Counted from the stretch's first letter, positions 26,606 through 38,940 are shown. The stretch is 64,000 nt of DNA from Acholoe squamosa (GCA_949317995.1 OX439044.1:19678641-19742640); one strand, 5' to 3'. Translations and numbers: made by a program. Notes: generated by a model not told the origin, from the sequence alone.

Positions 26606-26829
26606 TTAACCCATTGAGGGCTAGCATCGACTATAGTCCACACCATGGTAGGCCTAGCATCGACTATAGTTGACACCATGGCAGGCCTAGCGTCGACTAT
26701 AGTCGATGCCAGTTATATAGGATTAGTATAGGAATTGAAAATAGGCTCGTCCTCTAGGAACTATAGTTTTTTTCAGAGGCCATCCCCATGGCCAGGGCAA
26801 CAATTTTTGCTCTGCCCTTAAAGGGTTAA
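26606..26829. mobile_element. piggyBac-type MITE flanked by TTAA
   Basis: TTAA at 26,606-26,609 is followed by CCCATTGAGGGC. The other end is GCCCTTAAAGGG followed by TTAA at 26,826-26,829. The short inverted ends starting CCC and the TTAA target duplication match piggyBac-type elements. Inside are three tandem copies of a ~30 bp unit built on GCATCGACTATAGT and ending in a palindrome. Confidence 0.75.
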
Positions 26830-27790
26830 ACCACCATCTGAACACCAGATTGCATTGGTTTTTAAGTTCTTCTTGTTTCCTGGTAGTTTCTCATTAATCC
26901 ATAAACTTCACAAAATAGAACCTCTAATTGGATCTCAAGTAGTCTTTCATAAATTCTTATAACTTCATTGAATAATCCGAATCATAGACCTTTAAATTAT
27001 TCATGGTAGAGTAAGGAAGAGCAATCTCAACATCTAATACGACGTATGTATCTGTAGTTAATTCATGATGGTATTGGATAGGTAGAGGAGGTGTAGATCT
27101 ATTTGATTCCTTAAGTCCCCAGAGATCACTTCAAACTAGAAGCACCTGACCTAATAGATTTCCTCCAGAAAATATAATTTCTCCTTGTGAGCTGATGACT
27201 ATACAATGTTCCCCTTTGATTCCAGGATGAACTGTGCTTCCAGCTACTCCCCGACAATTCATGCCCTTCCTGGCCCTGCACCTGCCTTATATACTCGTCT
27301 GACACCTCCTGGACTCTGCTCCCCCCGATGATATTGGATACCTTATAGGAGTCTGTACATAATTGATTACCCCATAAGGGTAATCATCTTACTGAACTTT
27401 GGACTCCACCCTGGAACATAGTCTTATTTAGGAACATTGGATCTTCATGAGTCACCCATTGACTCTGATCCCCTAGCTCCTAAATGTTATTTCTTATTGG
27501 TTACTTTTTGGTCTACTGGTTCTGGTTAGAACCGGATCCTTACATACAAATACTGTTCTCCAATGTTTTAATCCGTTATGTCAATATTATTTTCATAATT
27601 CTAACACGACTTATTTTCTTAAATAAAAGTACCTTCACTATTGACCCGCTTTTCATTTCATATCTTTCTGTCTCCCCGATATCCATTTTCTCGAAACAAT
27701 GGCATGAATGGGAGCACCGATATGAAAGTAGTTCCGGCAGGCGCTGTAAGCAAAGGGAGCATTTAGTGTTTCTATGTGTTGACTTTGATA

Positions 27791-28190
27791 TTAGGCCAAA
27801 AAAAATAAAAGCTATGTTTCCGGTAACATGGTCCAAAAGGTTGAGGCAGGTAGGTCGGAAATTTCTTTTTTTTTTTTAATTTTTTTTTTTTTTTGGTCCA
27901 AGGTCCCATATGGTAATTTTTTTGCTTGGTTTTCACTGGTGGGCATCAGAAATGTTTATTTCCTGCATGGGATATGGGAAAATGATTGGAAAATATAAGC
28001 ATACGTGTCAAATAACGATTTTTTAAAGGAATCTTCGAAAATTTTGAAAAAATCTCAAAAAATATTCAAAAAATCTTTAAAAAATCAGGAAAATTTTGAA
28101 AAAATCCCCAAAAATTTCTGAGGTTGGCCCCCTTAAGCTGAGGACGGTCGGGTGACCGGAAACAAAACTTTTTTTTTTTTTTGGCCTTAG
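27791..28190 (-). mobile_element. GGCC(A)n MITE family, copy 2 (inverted)
   Basis: Ends are TTAGGCCAAAAAAAAT and TTTTTTGGCCTTAG with inner blocks TTTCCGGTAACA and GGTGACCGGAAACA. The reverse complement aligns along its ends with 7,075-7,421, including GGGGGCC(G/A)ACCTCAGA. It lies in the intron of the decayed recombinase gene. Confidence 0.72.
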
Positions 28191-28869
28191 TTCACAGGTT
28201 ATCCGCCAGGTGGCAGCACCTATATATAAGATAGAACTTATTTTTTTGGCGAATTTTTTAAAATAATAAATATTATTTCATTTCTTTTTCAGAATGGCTT
28301 ATTGAACAAGGTGAAAACCATGCTTTCGTGGAGATAATGCCAGACGTATTAGCACCACTTCTCAGAAGCTTCTATGCGAATGTCAGGCAGAAAAATGGCC
28401 AGGAAACTCAAAAAAAGCCTTGTGTGTGTAAGAGGGGCTCTTCACCACAACCTGACAAGTAGTCCCGATAACGTTGCTTTCAACATTATGGCTGATGTGG
28501 TTTTTAACCAAGCTAACCAAACGCTGATTGGTCATATTAAAGTAAATAAAAGAGCAGGTTTGGATGTATCAACGAGCTACCCCCCATAACACCTGATGAT
28601 GAAAAGAAAATGTACAGTACAAAAACTCTATCGCATGAAAATCCCACTGCCTTAAAGTTTAAGGTATTCTACGAGTTAGTGCTGCATTTTGGTCGAAGAG
28701 CCCGAGAAGGCTTACACAAGCTCAAGAAGTCGCACTTCATATTCATCAAAGATTCAAACGGAAAGGAATATGCCACCCTGAACCATCAACCACTAGAAAA
28801 GAATCACCAGGGAATTTCCTTTCATGACGATGAACATGAACAGCAAATGTATGGAACTGGTGAGGAAAG

Positions 28870-29420
28870 TCCCCCTGTGGAGTGGGGACCTTCATGTGAG
28901 GGCATGAAGGAGCAGAATAACTTCATTGGGAGTCCACAAGGAGAAATCTCCTTCCATACTAACAGTGGGCATACCAATTCGTAAAAGGCGACAAACTTGG
29001 GGTTTCTTGTGTCTTGGGGTGAGCATGTGGGCAGCTGGTGTCCATATGCGCGGGCCTGGGCTTACATGCTTGTTTTTTGCCATGGGATTCCCCCTCAGTG
29101 AACCACGTCTGAGTGATCAAAGGCCGTGGTTTGTCTGGCCCTGCCTATGGGACCAGGCAAATAAAAGAACACTTGCTATCCTTCGAAAAGAGTAGGGGAA
29201 TGAAGCCCCGGTAGCGGTTTTCCCCCTCGACCCTCCTCATAGATTCGGTCATTCATCTCATAGATTCGGTCATTCATAGATTCGGTCACTGCTGTGTCGG
29301 GCAAGCAGCATATGAATACCTGTCCAAAAAGAAAAGAAAGGACTTAATGTCCTTGAAACCTTGAATGTCTGAGTTCCTCGATGGCCCCCGGACGTAAAAC
29401 TAAACAAACAAACAAACAAA
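28870..29420 (+). mobile_element. Retroposon (SINE/LINE 3'-end-like) inserted in exon 2 of the recombinase gene
   Basis: The coding match stops at ...GTGEES (28,869) and resumes at CPLK (about 29,424). The intervening ~550 bp has no similarity to the gene. It ends with an (AAAC)n tail (29,402-29,420) after a GGCCCCCGGACGTAAAACT-type 3' region, typical of SINEs or short LINE ends. It also holds three copies of ATAGATTCGGTCATTC at 29,239-29,288. Target-site duplications are not clear, so the exact left end is uncertain. Confidence 0.6.
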
Positions 29421-30415
29421 AGCTGCCCATTGAAGTAGTTAAAGCTCTATCTGTCAAAGCTTCCTATGGAAATTGAGAATTTCTTCCAGACACCTAAGAA
29501 AAAAACAACTTTCAACTTTATGGTACTCAAAGTCACCCATAGGGGTAAACACTATAGGAAAGTTCATGAGTTGAATTTCCGTGGATGCAAAATTAAGCGG
29601 GATCTATACCAATCATTGCATCCGCGCGACGTGTATCACCAAACTGAGGGATCAAGGAATTGCTGCAAAGGACATTAAATCGGTCACAGGACATCAGGCA
29701 GAATCATCTATTGATTTTTACTCAAAATGTATCGATAGTCTCAGAGAGGACATGTCACTTCGACTCGCAGGAGTTGTCAACAATCCCACAGCAGTGAGAC
29801 GTGCCACTCAGGTGACAGCAGCCCAAGGAAAGCCTGATGAAGCTACCCTCTCACAGACAAATGTTGTCAATGTCAGCATTTCAAGCAGTTCACCAGCATT
29901 ATTCTTGAATGTCAAGTTTGACAACTGCAATTTCACTATCAACATTAATAAGTAAAAACTTGAAGAACTTGTCGTTCCAAAGCCTCTAAGATGAGGTATA
30001 CTACTTCTAAACTTGTTCACTGTTGAGAGAGAAAAAAATCTTGTCTTTCCTCTGCCTTTACACCATTGTTGATTTATTTAAACAACACTTCTACCTTTTC
30101 TCTAAATAAATTAATTTGTTATATATATTCTCTCTCTTCTTTCAGTCATATTATAATGCACTTTAATACAGTGCGGGAAAGTACTTTATCACCTAAATAT
30201 AACTATATGCTCCCTCTGCCTATGTAGTAGTAGGTCCCTCGGGGGGAATCTCAACGTAGCTTTTTGTATCTGTGCGAGAAGCCAAACAAAGATGGGGGAG
30301 GAGGAAGAAGACGGTCGCTTGGACTTGTATTTCGTCAATTTCTAAGGTATTTACTTAAATTTATGGTGGAAACCCTGGTATAAACGCCATATTTGACGAT
30401 TAGGGATTCACTCAT

Positions 30416-30487
30416 TGATTTTAGTGGCTAGATAAGAAGGCACTCGGCCTACGGCCTGGTGCTTCTTATCTGCCACTAAAAGTCAGT
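30416..30487. repeat. Hairpin: 28 bp arms, ~14 nt loop
   Basis: TTTTAGTGGCTAGATAAGAA is mirrored by TTCTTATCTGCCACTAAAA around a GGCCTACGGCC loop. It may be a MITE remnant or a structured transcript element; nothing else supports an RNA gene. Confidence 0.6.
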
Positions 30488-30557
30488 TATGCCCATAATA
30501 TATGAAAAGGCTGTTTATCTCCTCTGTTTTGTCCTCGCTGTGTGTCTTTTTCCCATA

Positions 30558-30559
<2 letters not shown>

Positions 30560-30588
<29 letters not shown>
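30560..30588. repeat. (CA)n microsatellite
   Basis: About 14 CA units directly following a TAGGA flank. Confidence 0.95.
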
Positions 30589-33500
30589 TCTATCAAACTG
30601 TTTTCTTGCTAGTCAGCTATCGAAATGGCATTAATGATTGATCCCTCAGTCTATAAGTCACTGACAACAACCTTGTTTCTCGAATAAACAGTATATATAC
30701 ACCCTGGTTTGTAGATAGCCATAATGAATGTGAAACACATGGGCCTAGCTTAATAATGGACAATAGTGTTCGTCCCATTCACATCAAATAGACTTAACAC
30801 GCTGGTATGGCGCTGCCATCAGGCCTGCACCTTATCAGTGTATTGCAGCACAAAAATGTTGGTCTTCCAGTACATATTGCCAGCAGCCCCTCTCCACGCC
30901 CTTAATGCACTAGGATCCTGTCTAAACCACAGACCCCATACCTTATAATAAGTTATATTACATGTACACTGTATGGCTGAATCGGCAACATGGGGAATAC
31001 GACCACTGTCTTCAACAAATGCTGTGGTCATATTCAGGAACTGTCCTTGTAGCCCTAGCTCAACAGGGCCGGCGACCTCTTTGTTTTACCTACATATATT
31101 GATCTGCACGGAGGTGCTTTCTAAACCTACAGAAAATGGACATATCATCACCGGACACAATGCCAAGGATACAAAGTGTCACAATCCCAAATATATGTCC
31201 TGTTGTGCCAGCCAGCTTTGTCATGTGATTTGTGGGTGGGAAGTGGCCCTGCTTTTGCTTTGACCTTCTTCAATTGCAGGCTGGTGCAGAAGTACAGACT
31301 GGACACTTGACCACTGCACAGGACTGTCGAGCAGGGATTTATCACGGTCTTGGAGAGCTCTCATCTGCACTTGGCAATACTCTATGGCACGGTGAAGTGG
31401 TCAGACACCTGCCTGTCTAAGCCTCCGAGTTATGAAAAATTACGACTGCAGAATTGCTCATTCAGTATAATTATAAGCTACTTCTGAGATCTTGATCGTG
31501 CACAATGTATATTATATTATAGAGAAAGCATATTTTCGAACCCGGTGCACCACCAGGGTATGTTGAGTTACAATGTAGTGCTCAGTCAATGTGTCTGATT
31601 TAGTCATTAAGGGCTGTTATTTTTTCATGAGCATCTTTTTGTTAGCTCTAAACCATCAGACAAAACTGACGGTTAATTTACCACGTCCCAACATTCTGAA
31701 AACCACCTTTCCCAAGTGGCCTTGATGGAACCCTTGATTGTGATACTAAACTAGCTAGAATAGGAACTCTTATTTCCTCTTATATATACGTTGCGCACAA
31801 TGATTCCAATTCCTGCAAACAACTGTTATCTAAAGTGTTCTTAGCCAACTGCAATCTGGGCTGACTGAATTTGGTGACAGTAGCCAGCCAGCCAAGCAGA
31901 TGACAACCAGGAGGAGGCTGGATCGTAAAAAAATCGTTGCTTGGGCTGAGCATGGCACGCGTCGTCGGCGTGAAGATTAAACAAGGCAATGGGAACGGTA
32001 GCCGTCTGCGGAAGCGTGATCTCATTCCACGCCCAGTTTTATAGCAAAGCGATCAATTGACGCCAATCAGCCTGGGCCCACTAAGCATTGCTAAGAGAGT
32101 CCACGCCAACATGACTATACAGGCATTGCTGCTACAGTGCTGGGTGTATGGGCTGCTCATGTGTATGCCCACATCATTACAAATTGAGCTGCTCATCCTT
32201 ACGTACTGTGCTATTCTCCTATTGTACAATGTATGGTTTCATGAACTTTGACCTTATTAAACATCACATACTAACTTGTCAATTATATGCTCTTGAATAC
32301 CTTTACATTGCTATTAGAGACCCCTTTATATAATACACCATTACATGTAGCCCCCCCCCCCCGCCATGTTACTTTATTTGCCATAATCACCCAGCCATGT
32401 TATCACCTAGCACAACCAGTGTGCTGTGCCAAAGAATCCTCTTGCTTTATCTCATTTCCCTCATCCCTTTTCATGTAGTTATGTGAGTTTTCTTTTTCAT
32501 GTAGTTGTAATCATATCCGCTCCCCTTGTAGAAGTCCACATCACTGAATGCTCATTTCTATAACAAGAAAATAGATTATTCCTATCCAATTTTCCACAGA
32601 TTAGAATCAGCAAGGATGCTGTCATGCAATGCCTGTGGTGCTTTGAGATTGTTTTCTTTAATAAAAAACGGTTTCTAATAAGGTTGGGTTCAACCCTTCA
32701 GTTTCCACTTGGTATGAAGACTGGTTACAAATTGGTTGTGGCTACAAAGATGCTGACTTGTATTTCTATAATCATCATGTAAAAATTATAATACTGCTTC
32801 ACACACCCTGTCCACATCAATTCTACTTAGGCCATCCTACTACACAGACCGCTTCAGATGAGGCTAAAATGAAAAGAAGGCCAGAGGGGGATTCAATGCC
32901 AACTGTTTGAAACGACGACATACTGGGAAAAAGAGGGTAATAATAACGGCAGTAATGGTGTGATGGGGTAGCGATGAAGGGAATAGCGTCGGTCATCGAC
33001 CGCCGCTCTGTTGTATTGATTCTATCCCCTTCCGCATACCGCCTCTCTCCCTCAGTCCACTCCCTTTCTCTCCAGTTTTCTCCACCCCCACCCCCCCCCT
33101 CCCAGTCGGCCAACGTCCGCTGGCCGGCGGCTGGCCTGGAGAGAACAGCAGAATAGGATAGAAGAGCCCGTCTCTAACGATTTTTGCGCGTCTTGCATGA
33201 TGTGGTTGTCATGGTGAAGACGGAGATATTAGTCCGCGCCCAGCCCGCCAGCCGGCGCTGCGTCAAGTGCTAGGGCCCGGATGAAGTGGAAGAGGTGGCC
33301 GCTGCCATGGAGACCAAATGGTGTATGTGTGTATGGGTGGGGTGGGGTAGAAAATACAAATGTAAGACGGACTACATGTATTTTAGGTATTCTGCATAGG
33401 TATGCCGAGAGTTGATTAACTAGGGCCTACATGTTCAACTACCATATGCCTATACCCCCCCCCCCCATCTACACACACCACGCAAACACTAGCCTTATCA

Positions 33501-35471
33501 ACCACCGTGCACCTTCCACATACATATACATGTACATGTATCTCATTAACTATAGTGAGTGAGACAGGCATTTCTCCTTTTTTTTCTCAATTACAAATAC
33601 CACCATCATGCACTGGCACGACTAAATTCAATTAGACTCAGTCCTATACCAAGGTTCGCACGCGATTGTATAGGTGCGTAATATATTTATCTGATCACAC
33701 TCTACCAACACCACCACACCCATCAGTTGACGTACAAGTCGTCTTTTTCATCCACTCAGTGTATTTTAATTTCTGCACCAAGATGGTGATGTGCCATGGG
33801 GGACCCCGGGGGTAGTAAGTCTATGGACGCTGTGGGAATACTGGGGTGGGAGATGGGGTGGTGTATCACTGTATGGGAAGGTACAGGCAATCTGTATTAC
33901 CCCTATGGAGAAGTGCCCTGCTATACACAGTACCCCTTCTTCCTCTGGCGTTCCGCCTGTACCAGTCGTGTCGTCCCCTGGCCTCCTGCAGTTTGTCAGG
34001 GCATCACTGGGGTACCAGCGACTGTAACCCTAGCCCGCAGGTCGATGCCATAGACGTGGGTGTAGAGGGGTGTAACGGGGCGGGGGTACAGGGGGCGGTA
34101 AGAGATGCTGCCGTCGCTGCCGCAGCTACCACGGCCTAGCGTCAATTAAACACAATTATGTCGACCGGACCGAGTCCTGCTTGAGGGTTTCAATGACGGC
34201 ACCGAGCAGAGGGCAAGGATCCACCGGCACCAGCCTCCTGAATCATTTAGACACTGCGCCACTGTCGCCGTCCTCAGGTCGTGGGGGTGAGGAGAGGGGG
34301 TGAGAGAGGCTGCTACTGGGGGTGGGGTCGGAGGGGCGGAGGTCTCGGTACCGTGAGGTGGGGTGGGGTGGTGGCGCCTGGTTAACATTTACTTTTCCTA
34401 TACTACTACCACCTTTGGGGTTTCGGCTGCGGCAGCCACTGTCCAATCTCTGCGATACCCACATTATTATCGACTGCCGCGTGTTGGGTAGGGCTAGGGA
34501 CGTGATCAGCACAGCATGATGACTGATTTTATCGAGTGAGAATGTCTTGGAATGTACCGGTATACAGCGAACAGACAAAGTCAAGATAAACGGATCTAGT
34601 ACTTTGATCAGACAAAATTCCTTAGCCATCTTTTCCTGGTCCAGACTAAATATCGTACCTCTCTTATTTCAACTCATCGGTTTCATTTCTAAGATAACCT
34701 AACCAGAATTTAAGGACACACATACACAGTACGGCTGAGAGGTCATTATTCCTTCAATAGAGCTCAACAATATAGAGGGCTATATCCCGGTCCCCGCACT
34801 CATGTGCCATACAAGACACCAGCGTTCTGTGTCTCCAAACTGTACTACCATACTACGAGAATCTGGACCTGAAGTTCGGTATCCAAGGGAACTAACAACA
34901 CAATGACCTATGATTATCTCCATTTGGCCGAGCTTGACATTTACATATCTTGCTAGTTTCACGTTCAGTGGCGCCCCCTTGTGAGTGCGTGGGCCGGCAG
35001 ACGACAATTATTTGATTGACTTGTCGTCTACTGTAGCCTGCGCTATGCCTCAGCCGGGACCGGACGGCGCCGATAACTCAGTCAGAGCCAGTGGCAGATG
35101 GCCCTTTAGCTTCATTACCGGCCATGAAAGATACCCAAGACACTGACCAGGGCTCTCTTATATCCTGAGTAGCGAACGATAAGTATGTGACCTATTCCAC
35201 ACTAAGACTTTCATTAAAAACCTTCCAATATGGTCAAATACGTCTATATCAATCATGACCTGATTACATAATACATATCATGTGCAATGCCAGGGGATGC
35301 TATCTGTTTAGGGCTGGGGTGTCGCTCACTGGACGACAAATAGGTAAATCGATAATACATGTATATGTACTGGCCTTTCCCCAGGAAAGTGATAAAATTC
35401 AATACAATGACCTCTCTAGTAATCCGAGAACAGTGGCATCTCTGTGCTGGTATTGTGTTCGTGTGCTTCAC

Positions 35472-35484
35472 TAAGATGGCGCTT
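35472..35484 (+). promoter_or_regulatory. YY1-type site
   Basis: CTAAGATGGCGCT matches the YY1 consensus. It is an isolated site, so support for a promoter is weak. A similar motif, GCCGCCATTTTGAA, is at 44,049. Confidence 0.25.
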
Positions 35485-36947
35485 TTGTGTTAATCATGCG
35501 TAATGTTGACTAAACCATGAAACACCCTTATCTCTAGATACCTTACAGCAATATAGGGGCTTAACTGTATGCCTCATATAGTAGGGGGCCAACATAGATT
35601 CATTTCAGTGATACTATAGCATGTCAAGCAAAACCTTTATATACAAAGTTGACATGCACAGTGTTTAATATAGCATGAAGTGTCCAACAAGCTCAGACTT
35701 AATAAGGAGTTCTAAGTAGGACTTGGGGCTTTAAACTAAGTACACACTGTATGGTATAAGGGGCTCTACTAAACCAACCCAACACGAGCACCACCATGAG
35801 CCTACCCTGAGTTCCCTGAGAGGCGTTAGTAATGATTATGTGTCCATAATCAGGCTCAGAGTCGCTATCGTGTACACCACAATAACTAGTTAATGCAATA
35901 TGCATGAGTATTAAGTCTGTGCACACTACTTGTCATGTTGGTGTTTTATAGCAACATTTGTATGTGTAAATGACTTCAACCTGGGGTTGGGAATTATAAT
36001 GATCACTTTCCAGTCTAGGGTTGTTTATCATGGTGTGTTTGGAAAATTGGAAAATTATATTGAATATTCAGCTCACTGTTGATTACTTTGAACTCAATCT
36101 TTCATTAGACCCATTATACCATTTTCACCTGACCACATATAACCGGTTGCTTCATGAATATGAACCTTTTGCTGAAGAAATTACCCATTAACCCCGGCAG
36201 TGAATACACTTTTATAATCTGTGTTTTAGTCCTCAGGTTTGAACAACCATAAGCCCTTAACCCATGTGATAACATCTATACTACAATAGGGAAAATTGCC
36301 ACAGGATCCATATTGACCACCTTGGGTGGAATATCGAGGTCCAGGTTTGTGAATTAGTGTTGCTTGAGTGGACTATGTTTTTCATGGCACACTGTACACG
36401 CAGTGTATTACAAAGGAGTTTCATATAGGGTCGATAATACAGGCAAATTATATAATGTGTATCGCATATAGCGCCTATGGACGTATTCGTGCAGATATGA
36501 CAGCTACGAGAACTGGGGCAATTGTGTCTTTGGCTATTTCCAGTACATTTAGCAATAGGACAATTTCCCCTGTCAAAGCAACGTTCTGAGTGTTTCTGCG
36601 TTGTAAAAAGGTCTATTTTTCTCTCCAGACAACCATAATTGTGTTTTCCCACCTCATCTCACTCGCCCCAGAGTCGTAAGTGCAAGTGTATCGATGATAC
36701 TCCCCATAATCCTGGTCTCCCTAACTTTCTCTCCCCTGGCGCTTTATGGTCATATTGCACCCTTTCTCTCTTTTCCCCCCAGTATATATAGCCCGGATAT
36801 TTAGTCGAGTTATCAATGATTCAGTTCATATTGACTAGGGTATTGTCATTGATTCAGACTGGGAAAGGTGCGAGGAAAAAATAACCCGTGCATGGAGACT
36901 ATACCCCTTTATGGCCCTCATTACACCTCCCGGTTGATATTCCTTTG

Positions 36948-37198
36948 TTAGGCCTTCCGCCTAAATAAAAAGTTTTGTGTTCAGGTAACGCTACCTACCC
37001 TAACTTTTTGTGGGCCTTTTGGGGAAAAAATCCGATTTTTGGGCACTTATTGGGACGTGGAAGGTCTTTACTATCTCGCATGTCAAATTTGCGTTACATA
37101 GGCACAAAAATTTACAGCCAGCCTAAAAAGAAATCCGAACCTACTACCTACCCTAATTTTTCTCGACCCTGTTACCCGACACATTTTTTTAGGCCTTA
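36948..37198. mobile_element. GGCC(A)n MITE family, copy 3 (diverged)
   Basis: Ends are TTAGGCC and TTTTTTTAGGCCTTA, with inner blocks CAGGTAACGCTACCTACCC and GTTACCCGACACA. The element is shorter (251 bp) and more diverged than the other two copies but has the same end plan. Confidence 0.6.
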
Positions 37199-37510
37199 TC
37201 GTGATGCCCTAATGAAGTGCTGGTGAACCTACGTACAGCACTGTACTGGTGTGTCATATTGAAGCCAGTAAGGTCTGCGTGATGCTTGAATGATGCGAGT
37301 AAATCGCCAGAGCTATACATTTATGCACCATGAACAAAGGGCAAAATGCATCAGTGCACCATGCAGCATTTAAATTGATGTGGGTACTCATTGGCTAAGG
37401 TTACAATATCTGATCATCCTTAACAGTACTGACAAGTCCTCTCTGACTTTTCTTTGCTGTATAAGTAGCATACCCTAAGAATATACTTATATACAGTTCA
37501 ATACTAACAC

Positions 37511-37654
37511 CAGTGGCGGATTTAGAGGGGGGCGCCCCCCCCCTTTTCCCCAGTGCTTAAGAGTTTACCTAACTTTTTTACCCTAGAATTTAGCCAAAAT
37601 TAGGGGCTCAATGAGGGGCTCCCCCCCCCCTTCAAAATCCTGGATCCGACACTG
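37511..37654. mobile_element. CAGTGGCGGAT-ended MITE with 5 bp target duplication
   Basis: It begins CAGTGGCGGATTTAGAGG and ends AATCCTGGATCCGACACTG. AACAC lies directly outside both ends (37,506-37,510 and 37,655-37,659). The interior is C-run rich and has no coding capacity. It has the same duplication length as the element at 43,289 but a different interior. Confidence 0.75.
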
Positions 37655-37659
37655 AACAC

Positions 37660-38940
37660 CTTATGATCTACACACAAGATCCAGAACACAAGTACGATAA
37701 AACAACAATAATAATACAGTTAGTAAATGCTGAGTTGCAGCTTTAGTATGGCATGGTTATTTCCTCACTCTAATCGTAAATCCACACATTAGATGCTAGA
37801 ACTTCAGCTTGAAAGATAAAGACATTTCTTCAAAATGTGTACTCTTAGTAAAACAGCACATACCTTCTCTTAAGTGAGGTGAAGTAGTCCAAGTCCATAC
37901 TGTTGAATTCCATCAACAAAAAGCAGCGTAAAGGGGAAAAGTGGTATTGTCCTGTAATGAAACAATGATCGATGGGTTAGGTAGAGTTTTATAAACTGCA
38001 AACTTTTCAAAGTCAGCATCAGAGTTAAATCTTTCTATTTTTCTTCTATTCTAACATTTCCTCATCTCTTCTCTCTATATCATGTTAAATTTTAAATGTG
38101 AATAATGTATCTCTCTAAGTGAATCAATCATGAAATTTAATTCTAGTGTATGGGCATTGGTCTTAATTGTTATGTAGTATGATAATACTTATATTGGTTA
38201 ACTTCACATTTAATCATACTATTATCAATTCAACGATTCTGGAAATGCCCCTAAAGATTAATTTCTCACAAAAAGTAAGATATCAGTCAATACGAAAACG
38301 GAATGGGTTGTATTGATATAGAGAAAGCAAAAGGAGGAAACTATCAACTGACTACAACGCACCACTTACCCAGTCACAATGTAACTTATAGTAAATGAGA
38401 ACATGTACATGCAATCACAGAATCACCATTTTCATCAATACACAATCCTTTCGGGACGACATGATGCCTAAAAGCTGCCTAATCATTTGTCGGCCTGATG
38501 CAGGGGTGCAGTACCTGCAGGTTCTGCTGCCATGCATCATGTCGGCATCATGGCATAGTGGGTGTATCAACACACTATGATTCTCTTAAATGGGATAAGG
38601 TACTTGTTCAAATTCATCTGCATATACAGTTCATAAAGGCCTACATGTATATGCTCAGTCTCAAAGCAAGAGGGAAATACATAGATTGGATAATTAAATC
38701 ACATTGTGTAAATCGTGATATGTATGCCTCCTTGGAAATTCTAATAATGAAATGTTCAACACTTTGTCACTATTTGGCGGGTATATTTGGCCCGTTGTAC
38801 GTGTACAATGTAGAAGTGGGCTACGTATGAGGTATTGGTGAGGGGATGCAGCAGAAGGTAGCATGTAACTCATCCTAGCAGACACTGAAAACCCCGTACC
38901 CTTAGAGAACAGCGTCTACTCTTACTCAGCAGGAGCCCTT
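37660..38940. other. AT-rich, no feature seen
   Basis: No repeats, ORFs with domains or motif clusters were recognised. A TACATGTA word and short ORFs of 60-110 codons are present but unsupported. Confidence 0.5.

Larger units (their letters stand above)
26220..28292 (+). other. Intron of the decayed tyrosine recombinase gene
   Basis: This 2,073 bp intron starts GTAAGTTA and ends with a pyrimidine tract plus CAG. It splits a glutamate codon (G|AA) and preserves the family's conserved junction. It contains two independent MITEs, at 26,606-26,829 and 27,791-28,190. No other coding sequence is visible in it. Confidence 0.75.
25943..29955 (+). pseudogene. Decayed Crypton/KIAA1958-QRICH1-type (DUF3504) tyrosine recombinase gene, two exons
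   Basis: Exon 1 (25,943-26,219) opens with ATG. It encodes an acidic, proline-rich N-terminus and then the family motif PKRFANL, and continues in frame through a TGA (26,132) and a TAA (26,195) into WGVNIFC. It ends at a perfect donor (GTAAGT from 26,220). Exon 2 starts at 28,293 after a perfect acceptor (TTTCTTTTTCAG); joining restores the frame into EWLIEQGE. The DUF3504 body follows with frameshifts at an A-run (28,410-28,416) and a C-run (28,580-28,585). The stretch KVFYELVLHFGRRAREGL carries the first catalytic Arg. A ~560 bp insertion breaks the gene after 28,869; coding resumes near 29,421 (LYLSKL after an in-frame TAG) with another frame change before 29,581. The C-terminus has YTNHCIRAT (HxxR), TGHQ and FYSK, the recombinase Arg, His and Tyr. 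Stop at 29,953; AATAAA at 30,105. Family recognition is strong; whether it was a mobile Crypton or a host gene is open. Confidence 0.83.
29956..36947. other. No recognisable gene; scattered GC-rich islands
   Basis: Past the recombinase poly(A) signal (30,105) there are the hairpin at 30.4 kb, the (CA)n at 30.56 kb and CpG-rich stretches at 33.1-33.3 and 34.0-34.4 kb. The latter carry overlapping ORFs in several frames, the pattern of GC-rich non-coding DNA rather than a gene. Confidence 0.5.

Noticed and set aside
33791-34139. Three overlapping plus-strand ORFs in different frames
   Set aside because: Simultaneous openness of frames reflects GC-rich composition and few stops; no motif identifies a true frame.
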